64,000 nt of DNA. Source: Eumeta japonica. Taxonomy: Eukaryota > Arthropoda > Insecta > Lepidoptera > Psychidae. The DNA lies in assembly GCA_005406025.1 (NCBI GenBank), contig BGZK01000154.1, forward strand, positions 186,001-250,000, in the 5' to 3' direction. The first letter of the stretch is position 1. Each line of letters opens with the position of its first letter. The position numbers and the translations under genes are program-made. The notes beneath the pieces were generated by a model. The model saw only the letters and a list, made by a program, of their open reading frames with translations. It ran no database searches and was not told where the DNA came from. Below, piece by piece: positions 34,605-46,734 of the stretch.

Positions 34605-35221
34605 CGACGAATTAGGTATCGGATTGGGCCCCATGTTGAGCGGTTATATGAATCACCGGGGTAACGAATATTTGCATGCCTGGTGCTTCATATAATAACA
34701 TTCTTAACAAAATTTTAAATCATACACATAACAAAAACACAACAATAATTATATTAGTTGGAAATTGTTTTGGTTTAAAAAAAAAAGAAATTATTGTTGG
34801 GTTTACCCGCCTCCTAGAGTGGTCCAATCAAAATAGTATCAAATTATTTTTGTGTGCTTTTCCGTTTGCTAGTGGATTAACGGAGAAGCAACTTAACCAT
34901 GTCCATAAATTGAATATTTTAATGTACAACATGACATGGCGTCATAGTGATGCAAATATGTATTTTTTTCGACATAAATAAATTTAATTATAATATTATT
35001 TTGACAAAGGATAGGATGTTCCTATCAAATTATTTTAAGCGACATTTGGCTAAATTATTAGCCTTTAATATACGTTCTGCTATATTATATAATACAGCAG
35101 GACTTAGTTCTAAGAACGACTGTGGCTCGCTTGAATCTGTGGGATCTGATATTGAGCAGAGTTCTACGGATTTAAACGGGCAGCTACGACAAAGAGAAAA
35201 CCTGATTCACTTAATTCAGTA
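34605..35221 (+). pseudogene. LINE ORF1, SGNH-esterase-like C-terminal part
   Basis: Three frames in sequence resemble the esterase (SGNH) half of CR1 ORF1. These are a GIGLGPMLSGY segment in the position of the 'DSHGRGL' block, then PGASYNNILNKI followed by NTTIIILVGNCFGLKK (the 'GxxD/N' block), and IKLFLCAFPFASGLTEKQLN with MTWRHSDANMYFF. The last frame (34947-35221) ends with a Ser-rich tail. The nucleophile Ser is not preserved where expected. The N-terminal half, usually a PHD or zinc-finger region, is missing through 5' truncation. At least two frameshifts break it. Confidence 0.6.
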
Positions 35222-35411
35222 AATAAGAGCAAACAGGGTTCTCTCGGCAATAATGAATTTACACAATTAGTTTCAAATAACATTAACACTAATGATAAGA
35301 TAACGGAGAGTGGCTCAAGCATTATGTCGCATAAAATTAGGGCAGCATATACAAATGTAAATAATAAGCATATGTAAAAACAATAATAAAGATCAATGTA
35401 TTCTCAACCTG

Positions 35412-36068
35412 GTGCATCAAAATATTCAAGGTATGCAAAATAAGGAGCTGGAGATTGAACTATTTATGAGCTATGCTAATATCGATATTTTATGTATTAC
35501 GGAACATTGGCTCAGGAACTACCAGCTCCAATTTGGTTTTGTCAATCACCAGGTTGCTAGCTCCTTCAGCAGAGAGATATCAATACGTGGCGGATCCTTA
35601 ATATTAATAAGGAATAATTTAAAGTTTAAGGAAAGAAAGGATATTGTGAGCCTTTCTGTTGAGCGAGTTATTGAAATAGCCTGTGTGGAGCTCGAGCGGC
35701 TAGTTGTAATGAGCGTATACAGACCCCCTCATTCCTCCTATGAATTATTTGAGTCTGTAATGGATCAAGCTTTATGTAAAATTAGTGATAAAAGTAAACA
35801 AATAGCAATATGTGGAGACTTTAATGTAGATTTACTGGATGCCAGTAATCGCGGCGGTGAAATTTTGGAGTTTTTCGGCTGTTATAATCTGTCTAATCTC
35901 TTTTTAGTTCCGACGAGGATATCTTCTACCTGTGAAACTTGTATCGACAACATCTATACAAATATTGAACCACAGGAGAAATCTATTATTCGAAATTTAA
36001 AATCAGACCACAGCGGTCAATTTGTGTCTTTTGGAATATCGGTTGACAAAATCTTAAAAGAAACATAA
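35412..36068 (+). pseudogene. LINE ORF2, APE-type endonuclease domain
   Basis: A 218-codon open frame contains an N-terminal HQNIQGMQNKELEIE block, IDILCITEHWL with the catalytic Glu, VMSVYRPPHS, ICGDFNVDLL (metal/phosphate-binding Asp and Asn), and LKSDHSGQFVSF with the catalytic SDH. All key residues of the APE fold that nicks the target DNA are visible, so the domain itself looks nearly intact. A stop at 36066-36068 separates it from the RT region, which follows in shifted frames, so no complete ORF2 exists. Confidence 0.85.
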
Positions 36069-36099
36069 TTTGTGTACCGGTGAACGAAAAGCGCTTATT

Positions 36100-37600
36100 C
36101 AATTTAGAGAAAATATCATACGGAGAGTTCCGAGTTTCAGTGCTGTGATGATTCCAATAAGATGTATAATTTAATGTTTAACATGATAAAACGGAATATG
36201 ATAATGTATTTAAAGTGAAAAATGTTAAAATAAATAAAAATTGTCATTTAGCGATTGGGCAACAGTGGAATTTATAAAGTAGAAGAAGACTGTATGAGCT
36301 TTATGACGAGAGGACTTTTAATAATAGCGAGAGTTTTGCCAAATATATAACAAAATACTCAAAAATTTTTAAACGTGTTTGCATCGCGGCTAAAGCCAAA
36401 CACATAAATAGTAAAATAAAAAACAGTAATAATGTTATGAAAACGACTTGGGGTGTCATAAAGAACGAGACTGGAAAAATTAGGAGCCGAGTTATTGACT
36501 TTAAACTTAAGTTAGATGACAAAACCTTGAATGAAGACACGGAGGTTGCTAAGGCCTTTGAAACGTTCTTTACTGACATTCCTGTTTTCACTACGAGTTC
36601 TCTTAACTCATCTCCCGCTCTTGCCGAATCATTACTGAGGAATAATAGTTCGATTTGTGATATTAATTTGGAATTTAAATTTAAACATGTTAGTTCTGAA
36701 GAAGTTATCAAAACGTTTAAATCTCTAGACATGAAGAGAACTGCTGACATTCATGGTCTTTCTATTATAATTGTAAACTCAATTATAGATTATATTGCGC
36801 CGCATTTGGCGTTTATCTTTAATAAGTGTTTAGATGATGGCGTGTTTCCCGATTTGATGAAAGATAGTAAAGTAATTCCATTATTTAAAGGCGGTAGTGC
36901 ATCAAGTCCCAATAACTTTAGACCCATATCTATACTACCGTCACTTAGCAAAATATTCGAAAAATTAATCCTAAAGCAGTTGTTAGTACATTTTATACCA
37001 ATAAATTAATGTCAAATAAACAATTCGGTTTTACTCGGGGTCGCTCAACAATCGATGCTGGCGTTGAGCTTTGCAACATATTTTGGAGCCTGGGAGGATT
37101 CGCGAGATGCAATTAGCATATTTTGCGATCTCTCCAAGGCTTTTGATTGTGTTCATCATGAAACTCTGATCGGGAAACTACGTCACTATGGAGTAACAGG
37201 CCGGGCACTCGACCTTCTGAAGTCGTATTTGATGTCAATGGTAAGAAATCGTCTGGATCCATAGTTCACATGGGTGTACCGCAGGGATCAATTCTTGGTC
37301 CCTTTCTCTTTTTAGTCTACATAAATGATTTGCCTAACCTTGTTAAGGATGCTCATGAGATAGTATTGTTTGCAGATAATACTTCTTTGTTATTCAAAGT
37401 TAAAAGACAACAGCTTACTTATGACGATGTGAACAATGCTATCTCTAAGGTAGAGAAATGGTTTACTGCAAATAACTTACTTCTTAATGAAATGAAAACA
37501 AAATGTATAAGATTCTCACTTCCAAATGTAAGACATGGATCTGGAACTATTTCAGTACGCAACAAAGAATTGGAGTTTGTTAATTCTACAGTGTTCTAGG
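36100..37600 (+). pseudogene. LINE ORF2, reverse transcriptase domain with FADN
   Basis: Three frames joined by frameshifts give the RT core. 36437-37006 holds KVIPLFKGGSASSPNNFRPI followed by SILPSLSKIFEKLI (RT motifs 1-2). 37055-37262 holds FCDLSKAFDCVHHETL with the first catalytic Asp (motif A). 37270-37597 holds GVPQGSILGPFLFLVYINDL (motif B) and LFADNTSLLF. The last motif should be F-A-D-D; the second Asp is Asn (AAT at 37378-37380), which would abolish polymerase activity even without the frameshifts. Confidence 0.85.
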
Positions 37601-37670
37601 AATTACTTTAGATGACAGGCTTCAATGGGTCCTCATATAAGTAAGTTGGCGAAAAGGCTCTCTGCCGCCT

Positions 37671-38272
37671 ATGCTGTCAAAAATGAGAAATTTATCGGAC
37701 GTCGAAACTGCCAGATTGGTTTATTTTGGCTGTTTCCATAGTCTGATGTCGTATGGTATCTTGCTCTGGGAAACGCCGCGGATATTCAGAAAATTTTCGT
37801 GTTGCAAGCGGGCCGTTCGCGCAATTTACAAGCTCGGACCTCGTACATCCCTTAGAAATAAGTTTAAGGAAATTGGAATTTTAACCCTGGCATCTCAATT
37901 CATTTATGAAAATTTATTATATGTAAAAAATTTAGAAATGTTTAAAAGAAATAGTAGTCGACATAATCTCAATACCAGAAATAAAATAAACTGAATTCAC
38001 ATGTTAGTCGACTAAGTAAAGTCTCAAATTCATTCAGAGGGCTCTGTGTGCGCCTATTCAATAAGGTTCCTGTAGATATACAAGATTTACCCTACATAAA
38101 TTTAAGAGTGTTATTAAACAATCACTCAGTAAAAGAGTACTATGCAATTTCTGAATATTTAGAAGACAAAATCAATGGGCATAAGCGGCTCGACCTCTTA
38201 CCGGGCTGTCATTCCAATGATTCCGTATTTGTTTTGGTTATGTATGTGCAAATTAGAAAAGAGCTCCCTTAA
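37671..38272 (+). pseudogene. LINE ORF2, C-terminal domain
   Basis: 37671-37994 reads SDVETARLVYFGCFHSLMSY followed by GILLW, then RAVRAIYKLGPRTSLRNK and EIGILTLASQFIYENLLYVK. 38048-38272 continues with RLFNKVPVDIQDLPYINLR and KEYYAISEYLEDKI. This is the region after the RT thumb in CR1/jockey-like elements and is the part best represented in the truncated A and B copies of the window. One frame break lies between the two parts. Confidence 0.8.
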
Positions 38273-38417
38273 GTTTCTTGCTCGTTCTTCTTGAGGGAAA
38301 ACTGCCTTCCGAACGAGCAGTAAAGTGTAAATTCACAAAAAATGATGACGTATTTCAAGTGTTATTTTGTAACATATGAAATAAAGATATTTTGAATTTG
38401 AATTTGAATTTGAATTT

Positions 38418-39837
38418 GTGAGCTCTGACGCGCGACTGGAGTTCACTTCTTCAGAATATATTGTATACGACTTATCTGTTGTTAACACTATTTCGCACCG
38501 CATCCAATTTACGTAGGGCAGGTTATATATCGAATTTTAAGGAATTGTTTCCAAATAGTCTACTGTAAATAAACATTAAAATAAAAACAAAGCAAAAACC
38601 ATAGAGTTTTACAATATTCGAATTACAACAACCTCCGGCTCCGAAACTCTGTAAAAGTTCTGTATGCACATAGTCTGCAGACCGAAATGACACTGCATCA
38701 ATAACTTATTGTGGTGGACTGTTTCTAATCTAATAGCTATTTTGTTTTATATATTTTTACTTTACTCGAACTTCGATCCCGACGTGATAACAAATTATGG
38801 ACATTACACGGGATGGTAATATTCATGGCAACCCGGATTTTTTATAATACACTCTTTCAAAAACTATACAAACAGTTTATATAATAAAGAGTAAATAAAA
38901 GGCGCGATAACCAGGTGAAGGTTTTTTATTTTGAAAATAATTTTATCTTCAAACAAAAAATTTTAAGGCATAGAAAAAAAAAATTGTACATTTTGGACAA
39001 ATTAATAACGTACCGTATCGAAATTTAAAACTTTGCCTCATTTTATTTAGTAGCTTAAAGCTCCTTACTGGCCGACCGATGAAGCGGCCTCAACAATAAC
39101 ATTCCGTTTGCAAGTGCTTAGTGCAGAAACCTAAGACCGCAACTGGTCTAAAATGTGGTCCAGTTGTAAGAGGCATACAAACCGTATATTTAGTTATGTC
39201 ACGTTCGCATCATGTAGCCCATTGCAATATAACTTCTTCATTATAATTTAAAAGTAAATTAAGTTTGTTTAACTTACGTGACAATAGATTGCAGTTTTTT
39301 CATATGCATATAATTCTGTATACGTATTACAAATGAATGTGCCCATACAACTTGTTGCGGGGTCTCGATACACACAGGTCCGCCAGCTCAAACAAAAATA
39401 CAAGACTACAGTCGACCAAGTGTGCCAAAAAGAAATTGAAAATTTTCCAAATTCGCGGGCGCAAAGGGCTACGGTATATTTCCATACACGGCCGTCGACC
39501 AAAACGTTGAAATTCTTTTCTCTCACCGGAGTTTTCGTTTTGCCCCGTCCCCCGCGGCGCGCGCCCGGCGCGGGTCGGCGGCCGGCCCAATTCGCGGGGT
39601 TGTCGCACCCTGCCGTCCGAGTCCGTCGGTATCAAAACCCGTAGCTGTGATTAAAATTTAGTACATCCGCCGAAAACTTAAAAGTTAGCTATCCTTAAAC
39701 TTAGTGCCGCGAGGGAGGCGGGAACTGCGCGTGACGGGCCCCGAGCCCGCGAGCTCGTCGAGGGACAGGGGTCGTCGTGGTCAATAGCTACTTCGTCGTG
39801 CACTTGTTTTTTCTTCCACTGTCTTGAATTGAATAAA
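38418..39837. other. Spacer with a CpG-rich island at 39.53-39.79 kb
   Basis: 38.4-39.25 kb is AT-rich with no gene. 39530-39790 is strongly GC-rich (CCCCGCGGCGCGCGCCCGGC and similar). Overlapping frames of about 100 codons are open on both strands at 39327-39644. Neither peptide is recognisable, and openness on both strands suggests a composition effect. It may be a promoter or first-exon island. Confidence 0.4.
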
Positions 39838-40562
39838 AAAAATAGCTTTATTTCGTAGGTAATAGCAAACTACATTTAAAATGCATCATAAACAACTGCT
39901 TTAGACATTGACATTACCACCCATTCCAAATGCTGATTCATCTTGAGAAGAATGGACAAGAAACTTAAGGTTTGCTCTTTTTTACTCATCGCTGTTAAAT
40001 ATCGAATAATTAATAATTTAGTACAACACTTGGTAATAACATGAATCAACCTGTTAGCCGAGCAGTTCAATCCCATGGGTTTTTTTCATTAACATATTCA
40101 AACATAGTATAATAGCCCTTGACATAAAACTTTCTTTTAACGACACGTTTTATTTCATAAAAGGGCATATTTTGAATTTCAACTGCGATCTTGTTATAAA
40201 AGCGCACACATTGCCCCTTAAACGATTTATTCATTTTGCATAGACAGATTTTTGGAACGATTCTATATGTCACTTGACATATACCAGGTTCTTGTAATGC
40301 TAAATGTTATGTATTGTAATGCTAAAGTTAAAATATTAATTTCCTTAATTTTTCTCTGAGAGATGCCATTGGTCTCAAATCATAAACAGCACGAGTAGCT
40401 CGCTTCTGCAGCACGAAAATTGTGTTAATATCGGCTTCGTGACCCATAACAAAATTCCATAGGTCATGGGACTACGAAAAAAACTGAAATAAACTAGTCC
40501 GCGGCGCTTTCAGCCGTGAGTCACCGAATTCTTTTCACTGCATGTGCTGCAGAACTAAGCCT
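39838..40562 (-). mobile_element. Non-LTR retrotransposon 3' fragment, family A copy 2
   Basis: The complement matches copy 1 (0.25-1.08 kb) over nearly its whole length, with the C-terminal block MNKSFKGQCVRFYNKIAVEI and FYEIKRVVKRKF in the frame ending at 40067. It begins at the same GGCTTAGTTCTGCAGCACAT point as copy 1. The 3' end lies near 39838 (complement of TTATTTCGTAGGTAATAGC). Stops and indels are present. A shared 5' limit in two dispersed copies hints at a truncated subfamily that spread as such. Confidence 0.75.
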
Positions 40563-41667
40563 TTTAACTATTTCAATTCACTCTACAAACAAGATTATAC
40601 ATAACAATAATGATGCTGTCGATTTTAAAATTGTGTTATATATTCATGTTCGATAAAAAGAGGCTATTTTTAAAAATACGACAACCATTCTTACAGTAAC
40701 TACAGCCTGTAAGAAGTGGCCATTTTTAGCAATAGCTATAGACGCTTTTAAAACATAAAAAAATACAAGCAATTAAATTAGAGTTTTTATAGTCAAAAAT
40801 TTGTCTGCAACCCGAAAATGACGATCAGGTTATAAACAAACGACCACAGACATTACTAAAGTTAAACCATCAACTATTTTCAATTACTTTTGATATTTGT
40901 ATTTTGAAAAGCTAACTCGAAGAATTCGCTCACTCCCCCGGACAGGATCGCTCGAACTATAATCGTATCAATGAAAACTTCCTCAAACAAATATCATTTC
41001 CCTGAGGGTAGAGTTTATTTACTGCCTAATTTGTCCCGGATCCGGGATTTCAGGACGGTGGCGGGTCCATCCGTTATCGACCCCCGCCTGTGTCGGGAGC
41101 GCGTTCGTTCCCCATACGCGCCGCTGATAAAATGTATTCCTATGATTCCGTATAGATAAATTAGATAAATGTTATAAGGGATTTCGTCTTTTCGGGAAGC
41201 GATCGCTGTTAATTGCATTTTCGAATTTTATAAGAATTATATCTAGATACATTTAAAGTACATCATCCATTTACATTTTACTTACGGTATATTATATCAT
41301 AAAATATCACATTTCTTTAATATTAAAAAACGTATTAATTTTTATTTGTATATATTTTTAATATGGAGTATGACCTTAAGATGAATATTTCGATATGATA
41401 TGACAAATTATATTCGACCCTTTATAATAGACAAAACGACACTTCATTTCTTATTAGTTTAAATATTGTTTTGAGCTCGACAGCGATTTTAAATCGTACC
41501 ACGGACATGCAAACAGATCAAAGATAAATAAATTATTCCATAAAAATAATAAAATTAATAATTCATAATGCTTTTGATTATTATCTCAAATTTCGTTTTA
41601 TTAAAACTTGCTTTATTTTATGTATCAGAAAAATATAATTGTAAATTCGATTTCAATCAAAAGGCTT
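40563..41667. other. Spacer, no recognised gene
   Basis: AT-rich except 41030-41120, which is GC-richer and open on both strands without recognisable motifs. Confidence 0.45.
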
Positions 41668-42045
41668 TGAATATTTAATCAATGAAAAAGATCTTTATTT
41701 CGCAGGAAATGTAATAATTTTCAAATGTTCAAATGAAAAGAATAGGTGAGAAACTCAAGGTTTGCTCTTTTTTTGCTTAAAATTACAAAATACTTTAAAT
41801 ACTGCATGGTCAATAAAACTCGTACAACACTTAGAAACCACACGGAACAACCTTAAAGTCAAGCAGTAAATCCCAGAGATTTTCGCATTGCTATATTCGT
41901 GTACGCCATTGTACTCTGTGCTACATAACCCTTTTTTAATGAAATATTCAAAATTCATGAAATGGCAAATTATAAAAACCACCTGGGACCTTATTATAAA
42001 AGCGTGCACACTGACCTACACCTACATGATTCGCTAACTTTACTC
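41668..42045 (-). mobile_element. Non-LTR retrotransposon 3' fragment, family A copy 3
   Basis: A strongly diverged 3' piece. The complement has a CAGTGTGCACGCTTTTATAA block, TGCCATTTCATGAATTTTGA, an AAAAAGAGCAAACCTTGAGT block, and a TGCGAAATAAAGATCTTTTT tail equivalent to the family A 3' end. The coding frame is lost. Confidence 0.6.
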
Positions 42046-42359
42046 GATAATGTTAATGTTGTAGAAGTCCCTCATTTTCGTAAAATAAGAATTTGACTGT
42101 AATATAGCACTAAAGTGAGGCCAATAAATAAGATCGTGGCGACAATATCCAATACTTCAATTTTGGCTACTACGTTTGCATCGACCAATTTTGTATTAGA
42201 CTACGAAAATTTAACGAGTTTTGTATTTTTCTCGTTGAAAATAAAATTCTTAGCTATTTCGGAAATGGTACTGTTGACCAAAACCACCCAAAGATAATAG
42301 TATCCAAACACACGACCCGAGAACGTAAATACAACGGAGCTGTACATTTTAATTTACAA

Positions 42360-43120
42360 TATTAGGGCACAATCGTACCATGAACGAGTAATTGAACTAA
42401 GAGGTGCTTTGAAATTGTAAAATATGATATCATTGGCGTGTCCAAAGTGCGCCGCTTTGGTAGTGAAATAGCAGAATACGAAAATTATATTCTATGCCAT
42501 ACCAGTTAAATTTCGGGCAAAAATGGAGTTGGTTTCATAATCTAAAAATGCCTTAAACATCCTTAGCCTTAAGAAAATTATATCGCCATCTCGGAACGAG
42601 TATCATTTCTTCAGCTGAACTTCCTAGATAAAAATGTATCTATAATACAGTCATAACACCAACTAAGGCGGCCAGTAAAGAAGATATCACTGTTATCTAT
42701 AAGTCTATGTACAAAGCCATAGAACTAGCTTATAAATATTTCATTTTAATGGGAGATTTTATGCAATAATAGGAAAACCACAAAGTGATAAACGTCTAGT
42801 TACAAAACAAAACAGGCGTGGAAAAACTTCAGTTGACAAGTTTGACAACTGGAAACATCAGCTGTCAAAGATTTGTAAACTTCGCCTTGGAAAACACATT
42901 GGCGATCGTGAACACTTTTAATAAGAAAGCCGAATAAACAAAATGAACATGGTGCTCTCCCAATAGATAACGCAAGAACGAAATAGATTTCATACTGTCC
43001 AATCGGCCAAAAATATTTCAAAATATTGAAATAGAAATTATAAACCTCTCGTCAGATCATGTTGTCACTCTGAGCAACAATTATGCTTACGATACCATTA
43101 AAAAGCAGAGCCAGGTATAA
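42360..43120 (+). pseudogene. RTE endonuclease domain, heavily decayed
   Basis: Fragments in three frames match the RTE APE domain: the NIR-x-x-x-x-x-ERVIEL start, YDIIGV-x-KVRRFG-x-EIAEYENY, SIIQSYTPTK-like, FILMGDF, and GKHIGDREHF, followed by an NEIDFILTN-like remnant and an LSSDHV-like end near 43060. The order is correct. Stops occur every few dozen codons. Confidence 0.65.
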
Positions 43121-43699
43121 TAATAACCAATAATCACTTAAAGTGAAGAAGAAATAATTTTATATATAGAGGCGTTTAAAAATCATTTCTTAGCTCTATA
43201 CGATCGGAGTCCAAAAGCGATAGTACTAAAGTACTACAGCAAGTTAATAAACTCTATCTAAATAAGTTTCGGAAGTGCATGGAAAACAAAGCATACAACT
43301 AAATTCCATACTGTACCATCAGGATATACAAAAAGGCTTGATAAAATAAAACAAGAACTACAAAAACTATCAATAAAACTCGATCAATGAAAATTAAATT
43401 TAAAAGTCTATATGAAATTAAAAGCAAATATAAAAATTAATTACAAGAAACACAGAATGACTATCATTAAACAAACATATAAAACTAAAAAGTAATAGAA
43501 AAAATTTTTATGAAACTACAAACTAAGAAAATATTGATTGAAAGCTTAAAAAGCCTAGATGGGATTAGCCGAAACGAAATTGTAAACATTGCAAGAGGTA
43601 TAAAAACTCGTATGGCACTACGAACAAGCCCAACACTTCTAATTGCCAATCCGACATTTATACAAGGCCTACTCGTCACATAGAGGCAAAAGAGTATGA

Positions 43700-45700
43700 A
43701 GAAATTACAGAGACAATACAAAAGCTAAGACCCGACAAAAACCCGGAGGCCTATAATACTACTGATGAAGCCATAAAGAATACTCACGCCATATTAGCCT
43801 CACCACAAACATAATTGTTCAATATGATAGTAGAAATACTCGTAGTACCCACACAATGGTCTGAGTTTAATATTATATTTCTCTATAAAAGAAGACGTGT
43901 ACCTAACAACATCTGTATACAGATCTATAAGTTTGTTGCCCACTTTATATAACTTTGGTACTATTTAAAACAAAAGAATAACCACATCACTCGAACAAAA
44001 GCAACCCGTTGAACAAGTAGATTTTATGAAAGGCTTTTCTACAATAGACCATATTTATACGCTAAGATTAATAATTGAAAAATACAAGGAGCACCAAACA
44101 CTTGGTCGTGTTATACAAGGAAGCTTATTAGTGCTATTTATGATTTGAGACTAATGCCATCTCTCAGAGAAAAATTAAGGAAATTAATATTTTAACTTTA
44201 GCATTACAATACATATACGAAAACCTAGTATATGTCAAGTGACATATAGAATGGTTCCAAATAATCCGTCTATGCAAAGTTAATAAATAATTTAAGGGGC
44301 AATGTGTGAGCTTTTATAATAAGATCGCAGCTGAAATTGAAAATTTGCCATTTTATGAATTTAAACGTTTCGTTAAAAGAAAGTTATATGTCAAGGGCTA
44401 TACCGTGTCTGAATATATTAATGAAAAAAGCCCATGGGATTCAACTGCTTATTTATCAGGTTACTTCATTTCCAAGTATTGTATCGTAATAAATTATTAA
44501 TTACTCAATATTTTGTATCGATAAGTAAAAAAGAGCAAACCTTGAGTTTCTTGCCATTCTTCTTAAGGTGAATGAGTATTTAGAATGGGTGGTGACGTTT
44601 GTTTAAAAACAATCGTTTATGACGCATTTCAAGTTTATTTTCTATTACCTACAAAACAAAGCTATTTTTTATTTGATTTGATTTAATTTGTATTGTTAAA
44701 TTGCATTCATGATTACCAAAAAGGTTTCAACATTATTTCATAAGAAAACATTTGGGAAACTTTGAAAACTTAAGACGTAGAGTCAGACTACTAAAGAGAT
44801 TCTCTACAATATATATAATAAATGCATCAGCGGAGTCATGCTAGAATCCATTGGCCCAAGCTTCATAGTTGAAAGACGGAGAAGGCAAGGCGATCCCCTA
44901 TTGCTAAACCTTTTTATTGCTGTCCTAGAAAGAATCGTAAATAAACTTAACTAGAAGAAACAAGGTTTATTTATCCAAGGCAAATATTTAAGTCACCTGT
45001 GATTTGCAGACGACTTAGGTTTATTATCGGAAACGAGCTTTCAGCTGTAATATATGTATGTCAATCTATTCAAAGATAGCCAACACGTAGGACTTAAAAT
45101 GAACATAACAAAAACAAAAACTATGATAAACCACAAGAAATAAAATGTAAAAATACATAATAAAACCTTGGAATAGGTAGAGCACTATTAGATATTTAGG
45201 TAAGCAAATAGGATTTGACAGACACAACGTTTTGGAAATAGAGAGTAGAGTCAAAAACATGTGGAGTAAATACTAAGGTTTCAAAGAGGTGTTTAAAAGC
45301 GACAAGCCAATATAAATAAAAAAGAATGTTATGAATACCTGTCTTACTCATGCTGAACTTATACGTACACAAATATAGAAGTTTGTCAATATAATAAAAA
45401 AAATAAAGTAACTACATGCCAGAGGGTAATACAGCCCGGTTTGTTAAATCAAAAACAAAATATAATAAAAAATCACAAAACAAAACAAGCAAACATACGA
45501 TCCAAGACTTAAGCAGGAGACGCTCTTATTCATGCACAAAAATTAAAGTGCAGATAAGCTGGACACGTATAGCCAGAGTTACTGACCATCGGTGGACCAT
45601 AATAGTCACAGCACAGGGCAAACGATATAAAGAGCGAGCAAACGCACGATGGGACGATGACATTAAAAAAATCTCTGAACCATAATGGCAACCTATAGTT
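43700..45700 (+). pseudogene. RTE reverse transcriptase and C-terminus, interrupted
   Basis: LRPDKNPEAYNTT (the 'KxPGxDGI' region) lies near 43725, followed by degraded 'NYRPISL' and 'EQAGF' regions and an IDHIYTLRLIIEKYKEHQT segment up to about 44105. After the insertion the frame resumes with IAF-x-DYQKGFN at 44699 (motif A), then RRQGDPLLLNLFIAVLERIV (motif B, 44880-44940), L-FADDLG (45003) and LKMNITKTKTM. The C-terminal frame at 45416-45685 ends the protein. The fit of the two halves confirms that the middle piece is an insertion. Confidence 0.7.
44120..44695 (+). mobile_element. Non-LTR retrotransposon 3' fragment, family A copy 4, nested
   Basis: Starts inside the ALISAIYDLRLMPSLREKL segment and runs through the LTLALQYIYENLVYVK block, the terminal FYNKIAAEIENLPFYEFKRF frame at 44306-44500 and the 3' UTR, to a (TTTGATTTGA)-like tail at about 44670-44695. 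RTE reading frames stop at its left edge and resume just after its right edge, so it inserted into an already existing RTE copy. It is one of the better preserved family A tails. Confidence 0.75.
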
Positions 45701-45790
45701 CAAGACCGTATTTGTCAATGGTGTATAATAAAAATATTATGAAATACATTAACCAACTTTACTATTTATTAAAAATTATTATCAATATAA

Positions 45791-46730
45791 AGGTGTTAGA
45801 ATGTGGCCAATCGACTAAGAGGCTACAATTTGAGGGTGCCTATGCACTGGACGGATATCAGGCGAACGGCGTGTCCCGACAGCAAAGCGCCTTAAACGAT
45901 TAGTGGATTGCGGTGTGGGCGGCCGACCCTTTTAATATCGTTCGCCTGTAAATACCAAAACTGAAACCGGCAAACTTGTCGTCTCTGGCACAAACAAAAT
46001 CCTCATAGATCGTATAAAATATTTGAAATTAATGAACATAAGTCCATGTGCTTATTAATTTCAAATATTATAAGTCATAAGTTAATGATTTGCTCGATTA
46101 TTTTTTCCGTAGAAATACCTACGTCTCTTTTTTGCATTTGATGCCGAAGACGAGGTGAGAGAGTCAGCTAATCAGCAAAGATATTGAAGTTTTACCAAAA
46201 GTTGCTAGAAATTCTGTAGTACAATATTTGGCGAGCGCCGTTCGCGGACAGCGCAGTGCATATTCGCGCTGAGCGCGTTGATACACTGGCAGTTTTAGAC
46301 TACAACTTCTGCAATTAGTTTGGTATAAGGTACGTGTCTGAATTTTGTTAAATTTATACATATGAGGTCTTATATAATTTAAATTTTGAAACTAGAACAG
46401 CGGATGCACATTCGGTGTTCTAGTAGTTTGACTGAATATCTGCCTGTCAGACGCAATACGAATGCTTATATAAAGTTTAAATTACACCACTGCAGCTTAT
46501 TTTGAAGAGATCCAATATATATGGAGGGGACATTCTATCTGAATTTTAATATCTCCATCTAGTGACCAATAGCTGTTAATTAATATCTCACGTCATCGGC
46601 GCAACGGACGAGATGGGAATTTATTGCCAACCGGAAAAATATTTCTGACAAATCGAAACTGTATAAAACGCATTTAATAATAATTAGTACATTAAATCTC
46701 TCTGATTAATTTAATAGGCCGCGTCCTACT
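45791..46730. other. Spacer, no recognised gene
   Basis: A GC-richer patch at 45820-45940 and a 16-bp inverted repeat at 46018-46033/46054-46069 (AATATTTGAAATTAAT arm) are the only structures seen. Confidence 0.45.
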
Positions 46731-46734
46731 TGCA

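Larger units (their letters stand above)
34590..38417 (+). mobile_element. Long CR1/jockey-type LINE, family B
   Basis: Order along the element is: esterase-like end of ORF1 (34.6-35.2 kb), APE-type endonuclease (35.4-36.1 kb), reverse transcriptase (36.4-37.6 kb), C-terminal domain (37.7-38.3 kb), then 3' UTR and a (GAATTT)4 tail at 38394-38417. A short tandem-repeat tail instead of poly(A) is typical of CR1-like LINEs. The element is 5' truncated within ORF1 and disabled by several frameshifts and stops and by an altered catalytic box. It is still the most complete LINE in the window. Confidence 0.85.
42345..45790 (+). mobile_element. RTE-clade LINE relic with a nested insertion
   Basis: In order: endonuclease start (NIRAQSYHERVIELRGALK at about 42360), an EIAEYENYILCH block, a YTPTKAASKEDIT-like block, an ILMGDF-like block, RT motifs from 43.72 kb, an interruption by family A copy 4 (44.12-44.69 kb), then more RT with an intact FADD at 45003-45014, and a C-terminal KIKVQISW-RIARVTDHRWT and NARWDDDIKK segment at 45.54-45.68 kb. 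It has many stops and frameshifts. The APE plus RT plus short C-terminus without ORF1 is the RTE plan. Confidence 0.75.

Noticed and set aside
36301..36750. 149-codon minus-strand frame
   Set aside because: It is antisense to the family B reverse transcriptase and hydrophobic only as a mirror of its codons.
39327..39644. About 100-codon frames open on both strands
   Set aside because: The stretch is GC- and CpG-rich, which suppresses stop codons. Neither peptide is recognisable.
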